DNA of 64,000 bases from Gammaproteobacteria bacterium (GCA_021773795.1 JAJFJT010000032.1:1-64000); one strand, 5' to 3'. Counted from the stretch's first letter, positions 37,427 through 47,520 are shown. Notes: generated by a model not told the origin, from the letters alone. Numbers and translations are program-made.

Positions 37427-38089
37427 CTAATTGACCGGACAACCTTCCGGGTTGGCAGGAGGCATGGGCTCATCAGTGAGGGGTTTTGCCTGCTGGCTAC
37501 CAATATTTTGGGGCGGGGTATTGGGGTCGGGCACATGATAAAACTCTCCAGGATTTCCGGAGTGGCTACCACCCGGATTGGAAAGCTCAGTTCCACCCAC
37601 AAAAACCCGGTGGTAAAGACCATCTGGCCCATCGCAATCTCCCTGGCAATACCGCGCCTCAAAGTCCGTGCCACGAATGCCAATGGTAGCCACAGGGGTA
37701 CGCACGCGGAAATTCCGACGGTTGAGTTTTCCCACCAGACCAGTGACGGCGCGGAAGCCACCCCGTAGCAATGAGAAAAAGCCCTTCTCCTGACGGGGTA
37801 CTCCGGTGTGGCGGTATTCCTCGATAACAAAGCGGGTATTGGGACGGAGCACGATAAAACCTTTGTCCGTCAGGGCCATGCGGACATAACTGTTGGGGCC
37901 GGTGGTGATGGTCTCTCCAGAATACAACGGCCCCCCCCTTTTCAGCACCCGAATATCACCATCCGGCGAGGCCGCCATGGAACGACCAATAGAAGTATGT
38001 ACCTTGCCAGCGCGGGTCGCCGCCTGAGTCGCAGGAAGAAACAGCAACAGGGTAAACAGCACCGTCAAACTACGCATATTCAGGTACAC
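37427..38089 (-). CDS. Secreted FecR-domain protein
   Basis: This 220-residue protein has a signal peptide (LTVLFTLLLFLPATQA) and a FecR domain at about 35-160 (GPLYSGETITTGPNSYVRMALTDKGFIVLRP shortened here, then VRTPVATIGIRGTDFEARYC). In other bacteria, this secreted, stand-alone form is common next to large exoprotein genes, rather than acting as an anti-sigma regulator. The GTG at 38089 is preceded by GGAGGGG and overlaps the TpsA stop. An ATG at 38077 is the alternative. A C-terminal Pro/Gly-rich tail ends in NPEGCPVN. Confidence 0.83.
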   Translation of the reverse strand: MYLNMRSLTVLFTLLLFLPATQAATRAGKVHTSIGRSMAASPDGDIRVLKRGGPLYSGETITTGPNSYVRMALTDKGFIVLRPNTRFVIEEYRHTGVPRQEKGFFSLLRGGFRAVTGLVGKLNRRNFRVRTPVATIGIRGTDFEARYCQGDCDGPDGLYHRVFVGGTELSNPGGSHSGNPGEFYHVPDPNTPPQNIGSQQAKPLTDEPMPPANPEGCPVN

Positions 38090-41000
38090 ATTCCCTCCCC
38101 ACCCGTCTTCTTCACGATAGACGTGTCTTCCTGCTTTTCCTGTTCTTCGTCCTCTACCACTTCATCCTCATTGTCGTCGTCTTCGCCGTCTTCCTCCCCC
38201 TCCTCATTCTGGGGAATGACAAAGACTGAACCACCGAATACCGGGTCGATCACCAGCACCCGACCATCGGTTACTACCTGCCCCAAACCACCTACATCCT
38301 CCGCCACCGCCGTCTGGGTAATGTTGTCATAACCGATGACGTTCTGGGTCCCGCCTGCCACCATGAACACTGCATTCTGCGTGCCCATGTTGATCGGACC
38401 CACGTGGATCGACCCCGTCTGCAAAGCATCACCCACAACGATGGTGGTTCCGGGAAATTTTGAGAAGTGACTTGCATTGCTCAAGCTCAAGCCGCAGGCC
38501 GCACCACCACACAAACTACCCCCAATCTCTATCCCGATGGTGGCCGACGGGCTGGGGTGGAAAAACTGTGCAGTCAAGTCGGAAGGTGCGTTGGTAACAC
38601 TGCCAAGTGCGATGGAAGTGCCCTGAAATACGAGATAACTGGCAGGAACACTCTGTAGATCAAGGGTACCGAGAATGAGTTGCCCGCCGGCATTGAAGCT
38701 GCCATTCGGAGCTCCCGGCAACTGCCCCAATTCTGCCTCCGCTATAGCCGCTGCCAATATCGGATCGGTCACCGTTCCCGGTGCCGCGCCACTGCCAATG
38801 CTGAGGGTGGTGGCCCCGAGCGACACATCTCCCTGTGCGGCAATGGTCATGCCACTCGCACTCAGGCTCGTTGCTGCCACATTCTGGATGTTACCCACGG
38901 CGCTCACCAACAGGGTGGAGGCACTGATGTTCGCCCCGCTGAGCAACGCATTTCCACCGGCCATCAACTGCGCCGGGCCGGTAACACTAATCGTCCTGTT
39001 CTGTACATCCAGATTTCCGCCCGTTTGCAGGGTGAAATTGGTCGCTGAGATGTCGGTATTCAGGATGCCATTAACAGTAGAAAGGAGGTTGACCGCGTCG
39101 AAGCCGCCGGGCACGTCTAACGAGAATACCCCGGCGGTGGCGTTGAGTGTGCCGAATACCTCACCCCCTGCAGGGCTACCAGAACTTTCAAGACCGCCGC
39201 CGCCAACCCCTATTACTCCGCCCCCCGGGCCATCACGCGCGGTCAGGCTCCCGTTTGCCCCTACGGTGAGGTCACCATCAACTCCGATCAAAATCTGTGC
39301 CCCCGATCCCGCCTCTGCCAGTGCTTTAACCGGCGCATTAAGGGTCATGTCACCGCCGACGGCCGCCACGTTTACCGAGGCCGACCCGCCCACCAATGCC
39401 TGGGCGGTAAGGGCCGCGTTAACGAGTACGCTGCCCGATGAGGCCCCGATCGACAGGAGGGCAGCATTTGCGCCGGCACTCCCCGTATCTACCGCCTGCA
39501 CCGGGCCATTGATGGTCACGGTGGGGCCCTCACCCTGACCCGAGATGGTGACCCAGACATTGGAGTCGCCGCTGGCCTTGACCGAACCGGCGGCACCGAT
39601 GGTGATATCACCGGATGAGGCAACGAACTGCACCAAGGCATCAAGATCGGGACCCGTGGCGATCGCCTCGGCGACGCCATTGATCGTCACCGAGCCACCG
39701 GCATTCACTTCAATCCACGGACTGAAATCCTGAGCGTGCACGGTCAGGGGGCCATTGGCGACGAAATCTCCCCCCGCATCGATATCTATCCAGATAATGC
39801 TGTTGGAAGGGCTGGAGGTACCACTGCTGGTGAGGCTGACGCCACCCAGGGTGACGTCGCCGCCGCCGCTGATCTTTACCAGACTGCTGGCCGCTACAAC
39901 AGGGCCAAGACTGATATTGCTCCCCGCCGTCACGACCACGTTGCCACCGGCGTTGATGGGACCAGCCGTCACGCTTCCGCTGGCGGCAGCGATAGACACA
40001 CCGGATCCGGAGACCACTGGCCCGAGGGTAACGCCATTGAAGCCAGTGACGGTAACGGCACCTCCCGGATTGGTAATCGCCCCCGCAGTCACACCACCAC
40101 AAGGCGCTCCGCAACCGCCATCGGCGAAAGCAAAGACCGCCGTCTTGTTATAGATGCTGTTAGTAATGGTCTGCACGCCACCTATATTGTGGACAGTGAC
40201 CAGCGCGCTACCGGCAGTGCCGATGGTGACATTTCCCACCACCACATTTTTAACAACCCGCCCAATATCCAATCCGGCGGTGGTACCCGCACCCGTTCCC
40301 GCAACCATGGAAATCGCGCCAATCGTCACTCCACCACCCACATCGTGGACCGACACACGGCTATCTATGCCACTGCCTACGTCAAAGTTGAGGGGGCCGC
40401 TGATAGACACATCGCCACCCACATCGCTGAAATCGAATTTGGCCAGTGCAGCCACACCGGCAGGTGCGGCAATAAGGGTTTGGCCCGAGACCGTGACGTT
40501 GCCGCCCACCTGGTCAAGATTAAAACGAATGCCGTCACCCGTGCTCGCGGCCGTCGGGCCGGCGGCCAGAGCCAAGTCCAACTTGCCGCTCACCAGGACA
40601 TTGCCGGCCACATTGTTGATATCCAGCGAGGCATCTCCGCCCGATCTGGCACGCATCACCAGGTCACCAGTAAAACTTGCATTGCCGGCCACACCAAAGG
40701 TGCCCACGCCGCCACCACCGATGTCGAACTCTGCGGTACCCCCGCCGCTACCAGCGGTGAAGACCATGCGACCGCCCACAGTGACATTGCCGAGCACTGC
40801 ATTGACATCGATCTGGGCGTCGCTATCGCCCTTTGCAAAGGCAGGGTTGGAATTGACAGTGATGGTGACAGGAGCGTTGAGAGCCAGATTGGCGGTACCG
40901 CCCGGTGCAAAGGCGAAGACCGCACTGCCTCCAAAGATGTTGCCTGAGGTAACGGTAACCGTACCGCCAACACGGTCGATATCCATCTGGGCATCCAGAT

Positions 41001-44000
41001 TATTGCCCGCCTCGATCAGCACAGCACCATTGATAGCGACATTGCCACCGATATCCTCGATATCGATCTCCACATCGTTATCTGAACCAGTCAGAGCGCG
41101 ACCGGCACGAAGTGTGATCGCCCCGTTCAGGGCCACATCGCCGCCGATGGTATCGAGGCTCAACTCCCACGATGACTCACCCGCACCCACATTACCAACG
41201 GTGAGATTGACCGCACCGTCCACGATCACATTACCAAGAATATTGCCAAACTTGATGTCTGCATCCACGTCAGTGCCGGAGCCAACATTAACCGTGAGTG
41301 CCTGGCTAACCAACACATGACCACCCACCGAACTGATCTCGATTTGGCCATCACCCTGAGCCACATTGGCGTTGGCGGTCATGGGCCCACCAACGGTGAC
41401 ATTACCCCCAACTCGCCGCGCGGAAACATGGGCATTACCGTTGAAAACGGCACTGCCAAAACCATTATTGCCGAGAGTTAAGCCCCCACCAGCCACATTA
41501 GCAGTAGCCACCACAGCGCCATCCACAGCGAGATCATTGCCGGCGGTAAAGTTCACCATAACAGCAGGGCCGGTGGCATTTACGGTGTTGCCGACGGTCA
41601 GATCGTTTCCGGCACGGGCATAGACCGAGGCAAAGCCGCTGGGACCCGCAGTGGCCGCCATGGCGCCACCAACAGTCACATTGGTCGGTGGGGGATTGGT
41701 CTTGCCCAACCAGATATTGGCATTATCCCCACGGGCAAACGCCGTCAAGGCCCCGCCAGCACCCACGGTGAGATCGCCCGCAGTCACATCAATACGTATT
41801 TGGGCATCCGCAAAAGTCGACGTTCCACCGGTAACGGTGATCGGCCCGTTGATGGTCACGCCGTCCCGCGCGGAGATGTCCACCGTGGCGCCATCAGAAA
41901 CAGCGGTCGCCGAAATCGGGCCATTGACAAACACGCTGCCATGGATTGCATTAATCCACACCTGAGCGCTGTCGGTGGCAGAACCGCCCACCACCACCTC
42001 CAGGGCACCATCCATGACCACGTCAAAACCGAGCGGCTGGGGCACCCCCTGGTCGGAGGCACGAATATCAATGGAGGCCTCTGCACTATCCGATGTGGAG
42101 GCACGTGATACGAACAGGGCGCCCGCCTGAACCTCCACCCTTCCACCCCGGACATTGATTTCCACGGAGCCTGAGTCACTGCCGATCTGGGCGCTCGCCA
42201 GCAAGGCAATCTTGCGAGGAACTCCGGTCAACGGGTCTACCACGGCAGTAGTGGGTGGTGCGATAGACACAAGCCCCTTGGCAGCAAAGCTCAATTCCAG
42301 ACTACTGTCAGAATCAATGGACCCCATGGCTGCCACCATCGGTCCGCTCATGGTGATACGTCCATCCCCTGCAGTAAGACCGTTGGCATTCACCCAGACA
42401 TCCGGCGACTCGCTACCAACAGCGAGAATGAGGCCATTCACACCCCGCGGATTGGCACCATCAGGCTGGAAGGGTGCATTGAGGAGGACATTCTTGCCGG
42501 TGATCTGGACATGGGGTTCATCCCCCCGAATAGCGAAATCGGGAAAGACCACCGCCCCGCCCGCACTGACGCCAAAAGCAACAGGATTCTCACCATTATC
42601 CAGTCCGTCGCCAAGGGCCAGGATATTGCCGTTGTTAAATACGAAATCATCGCTTCCGGCATTCATGTTGATGCGGGTAAAGGCACCCCCTCCACCCACC
42701 GCCTCCACCGAGGCGTTAACGGTGATACCGTTACCGTTCACGTCCACACGACCCCGGCCCTGGGTCGCCTGGGACAGCAGGCGGGCGTCAAGGGTCACGG
42801 CCCCACCCGCATCCAGATCGATAAAGGCGCTATCGCCCGGGCGAGTGGTATTCACCGTAAGCGGGCCATTAACGTCCAGCACCCCGCCGGCATCCACGTC
42901 AATGAGAATGGTCTTGGACACACCCGTGCCACTGCTGCTCAGTGTCACGCCACCCAAGGTCAGATCCCCACCACCACTGATTTTTACCAGGCTGCTGGCG
43001 GTCACAACAGGGCCGAGGGTAATGTCTTGTCCCGCCGTCACCGTGACATTGTTACCCGCGTTGACTGAACCCAGACCCACGGAGTTATTAGCCCCGGTTC
43101 CGGCCTGGGCAATAAAACCACCATCCACCAGGATTTTCACCGCACCCAGGTTAATGTCGCCGGTCAGCCCTGGGGTGAAACCCAAGGGGCTGCTGGTATC
43201 CGCCGAACAGACGCCAAAGCTGGCGCATTGCGGCCCCGCTTCACTACTTGGGCCCAAGGACCCGCCAGTACCAACCCAGCCGACAGTCCCCACCTTGATT
43301 TCCAGCCCACCGCCCGCGCCAGCGTTACGCCCGTCGATGGTCATGGTGCCGGTTGTGCAGTTTCCACCACCGGTATTACAGGTGATATCACCGTTAGCGA
43401 CGAGGACAACGCTGGTGCCCCCCTTCAACTGGGTCTCGACAAAGCCCTTGCCGACCCGATTATTCGTGGTACCACTGCTACTGCTACCGGTACTAAAGAA
43501 AGTGCTGTTGGGCGCAGCGCTGCCATTCGTGATAATGAGCCTTTCCGGGTCAATGGCAAGCCGGCCACCCTGCCCCAGTTCCACTTGACCGCGAAGCGCC
43601 AGCCCGCCGTGGCCGGAGACCTCTACAAAGCCACCCGTTCCGGCCGAATCCTCTGCCCTAGCACTGATACGCGCATCCTGCTGGAAGCGGAGATTCTCCT
43701 CTGCAATGACCCGTACGTTGCCGCCAGCATTCAGGCCGTCGGCACGAATTTCACTTTCGGGAGCCAGCGTGATGTTCTGGTTGCCCGCAATATGTACCCG
43801 GCCGCCATCAGCGCCACCCACCCCCGAGGCATCCACGGTACCGTGGTGCTCGATATCGCCGCCACCGGCGAGGATGAAGACGCCGCCCGGACGCTCCTGC
43901 ACGCTGCGCGCCTGCACTAGGCCCTCGTTGTTGACCACGGTGCGCATGAGGTCCGCGGCCACCCGGGCGCTCATCAGCACTCGCCCACCGTCAGCGAGTA

Positions 44001-44724
44001 GCTGCCCGGTGTTTTTCACCCCGGCGGCCTGACTCAGTGCCGCCTGATCCACCGCAAAACTGATGAGGCCGTCACCGTCCAGATCAAGCGTCACACTTCT
44101 GCCGGAGGCCAGCACCACGGAACCGAGGCGAGCCTGTATGAGACCGTTGTTGACGACTTCTTCACCGGCAAGTATGACGAAACCCCCGTCCGCGCTGCGG
44201 ATGGTGCCGTCATTAACCACCGACGTTCCCCCAGGGGCATCAGGAGATTTATTGAAGCGGTAATTGCGGTTGAGAAAATCGGCATTGCTGATGTTGTGGA
44301 CACTGGCCACCAGTCCACCCACATCCACCTGTGCGCCAGGACCGAAATAAACTCCGCGGGTGTTGACCAGAAAGACCTGGCCATTGGCGGAAAGGCGACC
44401 GAGGATTGCGGATGGACTACCCCCGACAACCCTGTTTAAGGCTAAGGAGGTACTGTCGGGTTGGCGAAACTGGACGTACTGCTGGCTGCCGACAGAGAAG
44501 CTCTGCCAGTCGATGATGGTCTGGGCAGAAGTTTGATCGATGCGGAGGTTGTTGGGATCGAGGCTTGTGATGGTAGCCGAACCGGCCACCACATCACCTC
44601 CGCTGGGATTGGCAATGGCGAGCCCGGGAACGCAGGCAAGCAAAGCCCAAGGCAGTTGTGGGCTCAGGGCCTCACGCACTCTGCTGGCTAGTTCACCCGG
44701 CTTGAAGCGGGGGACTCCCTTCAT
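38080..44724 (-). CDS. Giant two-partner secretion exoprotein (TpsA, filamentous haemagglutinin type)
   Basis: This is a secreted adhesin-like protein of about 2214 residues. A long signal region ends near GLAIA. The TPS domain follows (about 40-280) with IDWQSFSVGSQQYVQF, LGRLSANGQVFLVN and DVGGLVASVHNIS. The body is a glycine/valine/asparagine-rich beta-helix with many GNVTVGG-like turns, and it ends in an acidic tail (EEGEEDGEDDDNEDEVVEDE). The ATG at 44724 has GGGAGGA just upstream, so I prefer it to the GTG at 44739. The matching transporter TpsB is encoded upstream. No cysteine pair or toxin domain is visible, apart from the terminal MCT, so adhesion or biofilm is the likely role. Confidence 0.9.
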   Translation of the reverse strand: MKGVPRFKPGELASRVREALSPQLPWALLACVPGLAIANPSGGDVVAGSATITSLDPNNLRIDQTSAQTIIDWQSFSVGSQQYVQFRQPDSTSLALNRVVGGSPSAILGRLSANGQVFLVNTRGVYFGPGAQVDVGGLVASVHNISNADFLNRNYRFNKSPDAPGGTSVVNDGTIRSADGGFVILAGEEVVNNGLIQARLGSVVLASGRSVTLDLDGDGLISFAVDQAALSQAAGVKNTGQLLADGGRVLMSARVAADLMRTVVNNEGLVQARSVQERPGGVFILAGGGDIEHHGTVDASGVGGADGGRVHIAGNQNITLAPESEIRADGLNAGGNVRVIAEENLRFQQDARISARAEDSAGTGGFVEVSGHGGLALRGQVELGQGGRLAIDPERLIITNGSAAPNSTFFSTGSSSSGTTNNRVGKGFVETQLKGGTSVVLVANGDITCNTGGGNCTTGTMTIDGRNAGAGGGLEIKVGTVGWVGTGGSLGPSSEAGPQCASFGVCSADTSSPLGFTPGLTGDINLGAVKILVDGGFIAQAGTGANNSVGLGSVNAGNNVTVTAGQDITLGPVVTASSLVKISGGGDLTLGGVTLSSSGTGVSKTILIDVDAGGVLDVNGPLTVNTTRPGDSAFIDLDAGGAVTLDARLLSQATQGRGRVDVNGNGITVNASVEAVGGGGAFTRINMNAGSDDFVFNNGNILALGDGLDNGENPVAFGVSAGGAVVFPDFAIRGDEPHVQITGKNVLLNAPFQPDGANPRGVNGLILAVGSESPDVWVNANGLTAGDGRITMSGPMVAAMGSIDSDSSLELSFAAKGLVSIAPPTTAVVDPLTGVPRKIALLASAQIGSDSGSVEINVRGGRVEVQAGALFVSRASTSDSAEASIDIRASDQGVPQPLGFDVVMDGALEVVVGGSATDSAQVWINAIHGSVFVNGPISATAVSDGATVDISARDGVTINGPITVTGGTSTFADAQIRIDVTAGDLTVGAGGALTAFARGDNANIWLGKTNPPPTNVTVGGAMAATAGPSGFASVYARAGNDLTVGNTVNATGPAVMVNFTAGNDLAVDGAVVATANVAGGGLTLGNNGFGSAVFNGNAHVSARRVGGNVTVGGPMTANANVAQGDGQIEISSVGGHVLVSQALTVNVGSGTDVDADIKFGNILGNVIVDGAVNLTVGNVGAGESSWELSLDTIGGDVALNGAITLRAGRALTGSDNDVEIDIEDIGGNVAINGAVLIEAGNNLDAQMDIDRVGGTVTVTSGNIFGGSAVFAFAPGGTANLALNAPVTITVNSNPAFAKGDSDAQIDVNAVLGNVTVGGRMVFTAGSGGGTAEFDIGGGGVGTFGVAGNASFTGDLVMRARSGGDASLDINNVAGNVLVSGKLDLALAAGPTAASTGDGIRFNLDQVGGNVTVSGQTLIAAPAGVAALAKFDFSDVGGDVSISGPLNFDVGSGIDSRVSVHDVGGGVTIGAISMVAGTGAGTTAGLDIGRVVKNVVVGNVTIGTAGSALVTVHNIGGVQTITNSIYNKTAVFAFADGGCGAPCGGVTAGAITNPGGAVTVTGFNGVTLGPVVSGSGVSIAAASGSVTAGPINAGGNVVVTAGSNISLGPVVAASSLVKISGGGDVTLGGVSLTSSGTSSPSNSIIWIDIDAGGDFVANGPLTVHAQDFSPWIEVNAGGSVTINGVAEAIATGPDLDALVQFVASSGDITIGAAGSVKASGDSNVWVTISGQGEGPTVTINGPVQAVDTGSAGANAALLSIGASSGSVLVNAALTAQALVGGSASVNVAAVGGDMTLNAPVKALAEAGSGAQILIGVDGDLTVGANGSLTARDGPGGGVIGVGGGGLESSGSPAGGEVFGTLNATAGVFSLDVPGGFDAVNLLSTVNGILNTDISATNFTLQTGGNLDVQNRTISVTGPAQLMAGGNALLSGANISASTLLVSAVGNIQNVAATSLSASGMTIAAQGDVSLGATTLSIGSGAAPGTVTDPILAAAIAEAELGQLPGAPNGSFNAGGQLILGTLDLQSVPASYLVFQGTSIALGSVTNAPSDLTAQFFHPSPSATIGIEIGGSLCGGAACGLSLSNASHFSKFPGTTIVVGDALQTGSIHVGPINMGTQNAVFMVAGGTQNVIGYDNITQTAVAEDVGGLGQVVTDGRVLVIDPVFGGSVFVIPQNEEGEEDGEDDDNEDEVVEDEEQEKQEDTSIVKKTGGEGMCT
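39841..39957 (-). repeat. Intragenic direct repeat in tpsA, copy 2
   Basis: This 117-base stretch resembles 42949-43065 closely at the DNA level. It encodes about residues 1590-1628, including LGPVVAASSLVKISGGGDV. The two copies are about 3.1 kb apart in the same frame. They point to a past duplication of a module and could recombine. Confidence 0.75.
42949..43065 (-). repeat. Intragenic direct repeat in tpsA, copy 1
   Basis: This is the partner of 39841-39957. It encodes about residues 554-592, including LGPVVTASSLVKISGGGDL. The similarity extends some codons beyond the listed borders on both sides (TLGG and a following LTV module), with more divergence. Confidence 0.75.
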
Positions 44725-44739
44725 TATTCCTCCCAACAC

Positions 44740-45040
44740 GTTGCTCCCACAACGCTACATCCTGCAAATATCACACCAAAACCACATTGCCAGCATTATT
44801 ATTATTCGTTTCAGTTGCTTGCAATGCAGACCGGAGAACCAATGGGTGCCACCTTCAGCCATGTGTAAAGGCTACTGACACCCTTGTAATCCCGGTTTTT
44901 TATAATAATGTCTATGAAATCATGCTGGTAGCAAGTCTATACCCGGAATGAGCCTAATGCGAGACGGCTTGGGTATACGAGAGGCGTAAGAAATCCTGAC
45001 AGAAAACCTCAGCCAGCGCCTGTTTTCAAATAGAGGCCCC
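44740..45040 (-). other. Intergenic region between tpsB and tpsA
   Basis: These 301 bases hold no gene. An imperfect inverted repeat pairs TATACCC near 44940 with GGGTATA near 44974, with GAGCC / GGCTT inside. AT-rich stretches (TTTTTTATAATAATG near 44900) could provide a separate tpsA promoter. The gap suggests tpsA is not expressed only by read-through from tpsB. Neither promoter nor terminator can be fixed from sequence alone. Confidence 0.4.
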
Positions 45041-46711
45041 TCAGAACGAGGCACCAATCTGTGCCCAAATCCGGTCATTCTGGCGACCATCGCTCACGCG
45101 GTGAGCATTAGTGGGTTTACTCCATTCCAGGTCAACGGTATAGCGTTTTGAGATCTGCGCCGACAAGCCCAGGCCAATGCTGCTGAGGGATGCCGTCTTG
45201 TCGGTCCCCGCCGCCGGAACTCGTCGGTGCACCATGCCTGCATCAGCAAAAACACGCCAGGTGGTCGGCACTCCCGAAAATACGTCCTGTCGCCGATTAA
45301 GCTGCAGGCTTGCCATAAAGCCCTGATCGCCAGCCAATTCAGCCGACGGGAAACCCCGCACATTACCCGGACCACCTATGCGGAAACTCTGGATATCCAT
45401 TAGAGGGTCAAGGGAGGCGACGCCATTCAAGCGGCCTAATACCGACCAGCCGCCAGCAAAGGTCTTGAGGTGACTGGCATCCACCTGCAACTTGCCCCTT
45501 TGTGCATTGTTTCGGGTACCGTCCCGGTTGCGGGTGAAATTACTGGAAAAAGTGGCCGTCAGACGGCTCACGGAATTATCCACGTGGCTAAGATTCCAAA
45601 GTGCCGAAGCGCTTAGCAGATTGACAAAAGTACCTTTGGTCCCCGGCAACACTAGAGAGCCAGACTGTCCCGACTCGTTACGACTAAGCGCGACCCCAAA
45701 GATGAGATCCTCGCGCCGACTGCGGAGCCAGGGATAACTGAGATCCACACGGTATTCATTGCCATCACCAGCCAGGGTGCGGCCAACAAATGTCGGTCCC
45801 AGCTCTTCGGTAATTACATCATAGAGAAAGCGTGAATAACTGGCCGCTACGCGCGCTCCACGCACCCCGACGGGATGACTGTAACGGAGCCGACCATGAC
45901 GCAGAGAGGCACCCTGTGAGTGCACCAGCGAGACTTCAAGCCGGTCACCGCGCTCCAGGGGATTATTAAGGGCGAAATCACCCTCCAGGCGCCATTCACC
46001 AATCCCCTTTCGACCATAGTTATTTAGTCGCAGGTTGCCCTCGGTACGGGTCTCCTGGGTGTGTATAACGAGATCTGCCGCCCCGTACTCTGCTCCCGGC
46101 TGAATAACCGCCCGTGCAGTCAGGCCAGGCATGTCGTTGAGAAACAGTAACTCCTGTTCGAGTGCCGCCTCAGTAAGCACATCACCCGGCAATAAGCTAT
46201 CCAAGTGATGACGGAGAAATTCACTGGAATAACGCGCATTTCCCTTGAAATGAATGGCACCCACACGTCCTTCGATCACCTCAAAGCGCACCGTGCCCGT
46301 GGAAATCTTCTGTGCTGGCACCACCACACTGGCCAGCTTGTATCCCTTGCTGCGGTAAAAATCACTCAGCTTGTCTGAAACCTCGTATATCTCCAGCAGG
46401 GTGAGACGCTTGCCCTTGAATTGAGAGATCACCGCCAGCAATTGTTCATCGCTGAACAGAGTATTGCCGTTGAAGATAAAGTTCCGGATCGGAATCTGCG
46501 GCCCCCCAGCGGGAACAGAAGGTTTCACAGGCTTGGGCACCACGGTCTCGGGAAGACGACCAGCAGGCGCCTCAATGGCAGGCTTGCGTAGCGGAGTCTC
46601 TACTGTCCCCGGGGTGGGAACGAGCTGGGCCTGCGCGGATTGGGTCCCGATGAACAGAACAGGAACCCATAACGCTGCGTACCAACAAACGGTTTTCCAG
46701 TGCTTACCCAA
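45041..46711 (-). CDS. Two-partner secretion outer-membrane transporter (TpsB, FhaC/ShlB type)
   Basis: This Omp85-superfamily beta-barrel exports the TpsA protein. Seen: a signal peptide (WVPVLFIGTQSAQA), a proline-rich linker, a POTRA_2 domain (about residues 70-150; IRNFIFNGNTLFSDEQLLAVI), a second POTRA with VEGRVGAIHFKGNARYSSEFL-type sequence, and a barrel with RIGGPGNVRGFPSAELAGDQG, which is the conserved VRGY/F-like loop motif. The protein ends in Phe (WAQIGASF), as outer-membrane barrels do. I chose the TTG at 46711, which has GGAGG five bases upstream. A GTG at 46744 is possible. It precedes tpsA on the same strand. Confidence 0.9.
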   Translation of the reverse strand: MGKHWKTVCWYAALWVPVLFIGTQSAQAQLVPTPGTVETPLRKPAIEAPAGRLPETVVPKPVKPSVPAGGPQIPIRNFIFNGNTLFSDEQLLAVISQFKGKRLTLLEIYEVSDKLSDFYRSKGYKLASVVVPAQKISTGTVRFEVIEGRVGAIHFKGNARYSSEFLRHHLDSLLPGDVLTEAALEQELLFLNDMPGLTARAVIQPGAEYGAADLVIHTQETRTEGNLRLNNYGRKGIGEWRLEGDFALNNPLERGDRLEVSLVHSQGASLRHGRLRYSHPVGVRGARVAASYSRFLYDVITEELGPTFVGRTLAGDGNEYRVDLSYPWLRSRREDLIFGVALSRNESGQSGSLVLPGTKGTFVNLLSASALWNLSHVDNSVSRLTATFSSNFTRNRDGTRNNAQRGKLQVDASHLKTFAGGWSVLGRLNGVASLDPLMDIQSFRIGGPGNVRGFPSAELAGDQGFMASLQLNRRQDVFSGVPTTWRVFADAGMVHRRVPAAGTDKTASLSSIGLGLSAQISKRYTVDLEWSKPTNAHRVSDGRQNDRIWAQIGASF

Positions 46712-46918
46712 AACCCCCTCCTGCCCCTCGATGCCCTTTAGCACACCAGACTGGCCACCCTGTGTTATTGAAAGCTACGCGCGAAGAATACCGTATATGT
46801 AATTGATTTTACAGGGCTACCTCAAGAAGAATCACGCCCACCCCGGTGCATTGTCAGAAAGCCTCCAAGACTCGCCCATAATAGCGAGAAAAGGGGGGGA
46901 AACACCATTTCAATCTTT

Positions 46919-47090
46919 CCGTCATCCCGGCCAAGCCGCGCATCGTGGTGTGGGGCAGACTGCGCGCATGCCGAGGTCCAGGGAATGGAGGCACGGAAAG
47001 GGCAAGTCCTTGCTCTTGTCGGGTTGTGGCCCGGAGGATGAGTGGCTTTACTGGCGCCATCTGGGTCCCCGCGTTCGCGAGGATGACGAG
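46919..47090. repeat. Degenerate dispersed inverted repeat
   Basis: CCGTCATCCCGG on the left is mirrored by CGCGAGGATGACG on the right, with GGTCCAGGG-like words between. This is the layout of the widespread CGTCATCC...GGATGACG class of intergenic repeats, here badly decayed. Together with the hairpin at 47149 it fills the 46745-47236 gap, in which I see no gene. Confidence 0.5.
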
Positions 47091-47148
47091 GATTGTTTGG
47101 AAAGGACGGGACTGCTTGGGAATAAGGGGATTGTCTGGCTTAATCGCC

Positions 47149-47174
47149 GGATTACGCTGTCGCTAATCCGACCT
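47149..47174. repeat. REP-like hairpin upstream region of tRNA-Pro 3' side
   Basis: The palindrome GGATTACGCTGTCGCTAATCC is followed by GACCT, and is related to the repeat at 1352-1462 (CGGGTTACGCTAACGCTAACCCGACCT). It could end transcripts coming from tRNA-Pro on the minus strand. Confidence 0.5.
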
Positions 47175-47236
47175 GCCGATCCTGATCCGTTTGCTGAATC
47201 AGCTGCAGGAACCGACGCTTGGGAAAGTTTAGATAA

Positions 47237-47313
<77 letters not shown>

Positions 47314-47324
47314 AAAGGAAACGG

Positions 47325-47353
47325 ATTCTATGGGATACGTGGCGGCGTGTAAA
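47325..47353 (-). promoter_or_regulatory. Sigma-70 promoter of tRNA-Pro
   Basis: On the minus strand, TTTACA (47348-47353) and TAGAAT (47325-47330) are 17 bases apart. The -10 box lies 11 bases before the tRNA 5' end. The family 1 element ends 26 bases upstream of the -35 box. Confidence 0.7.
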
Positions 47354-47379
47354 TTCTTTATGCCACGTGTACGACTAAT

Positions 47380-47520
47380 GGGTGCCCCTATAAATACAAG
47401 TTTCTAGGCAAGACAAGGCATGAGTGAAAAAGTTGAACGCAGCATATGTTTGATATGTGAGCGAAACTTTTTTGCGAGAAACGCCGTATTGCGACGAAAA
47501 TTAGGTTTTTAGAGGTGCCC
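47380..47520. mobile_element. MITE-like element family 1, copy 3
   Basis: This is a 141-bp copy with a perfect 4-bp duplication TAAT at 47376-47379 and 47521-47524. It inserted into the stop codon of merR: with the duplication the minus strand still reads CAT TAG, so the gene was not lengthened. It separates merR from the tRNA-Pro promoter. Confidence 0.87.

Noticed and set aside
39736-40947. Several plus-strand open frames of up to 477 codons between 38.6 and 43.9 kb
   Set aside because: They are antisense to tpsA. The Gly/Val/Asn repeat composition of tpsA yields stop-free frames on the other strand, rich in Pro, Thr and Ala, with no family similarity.
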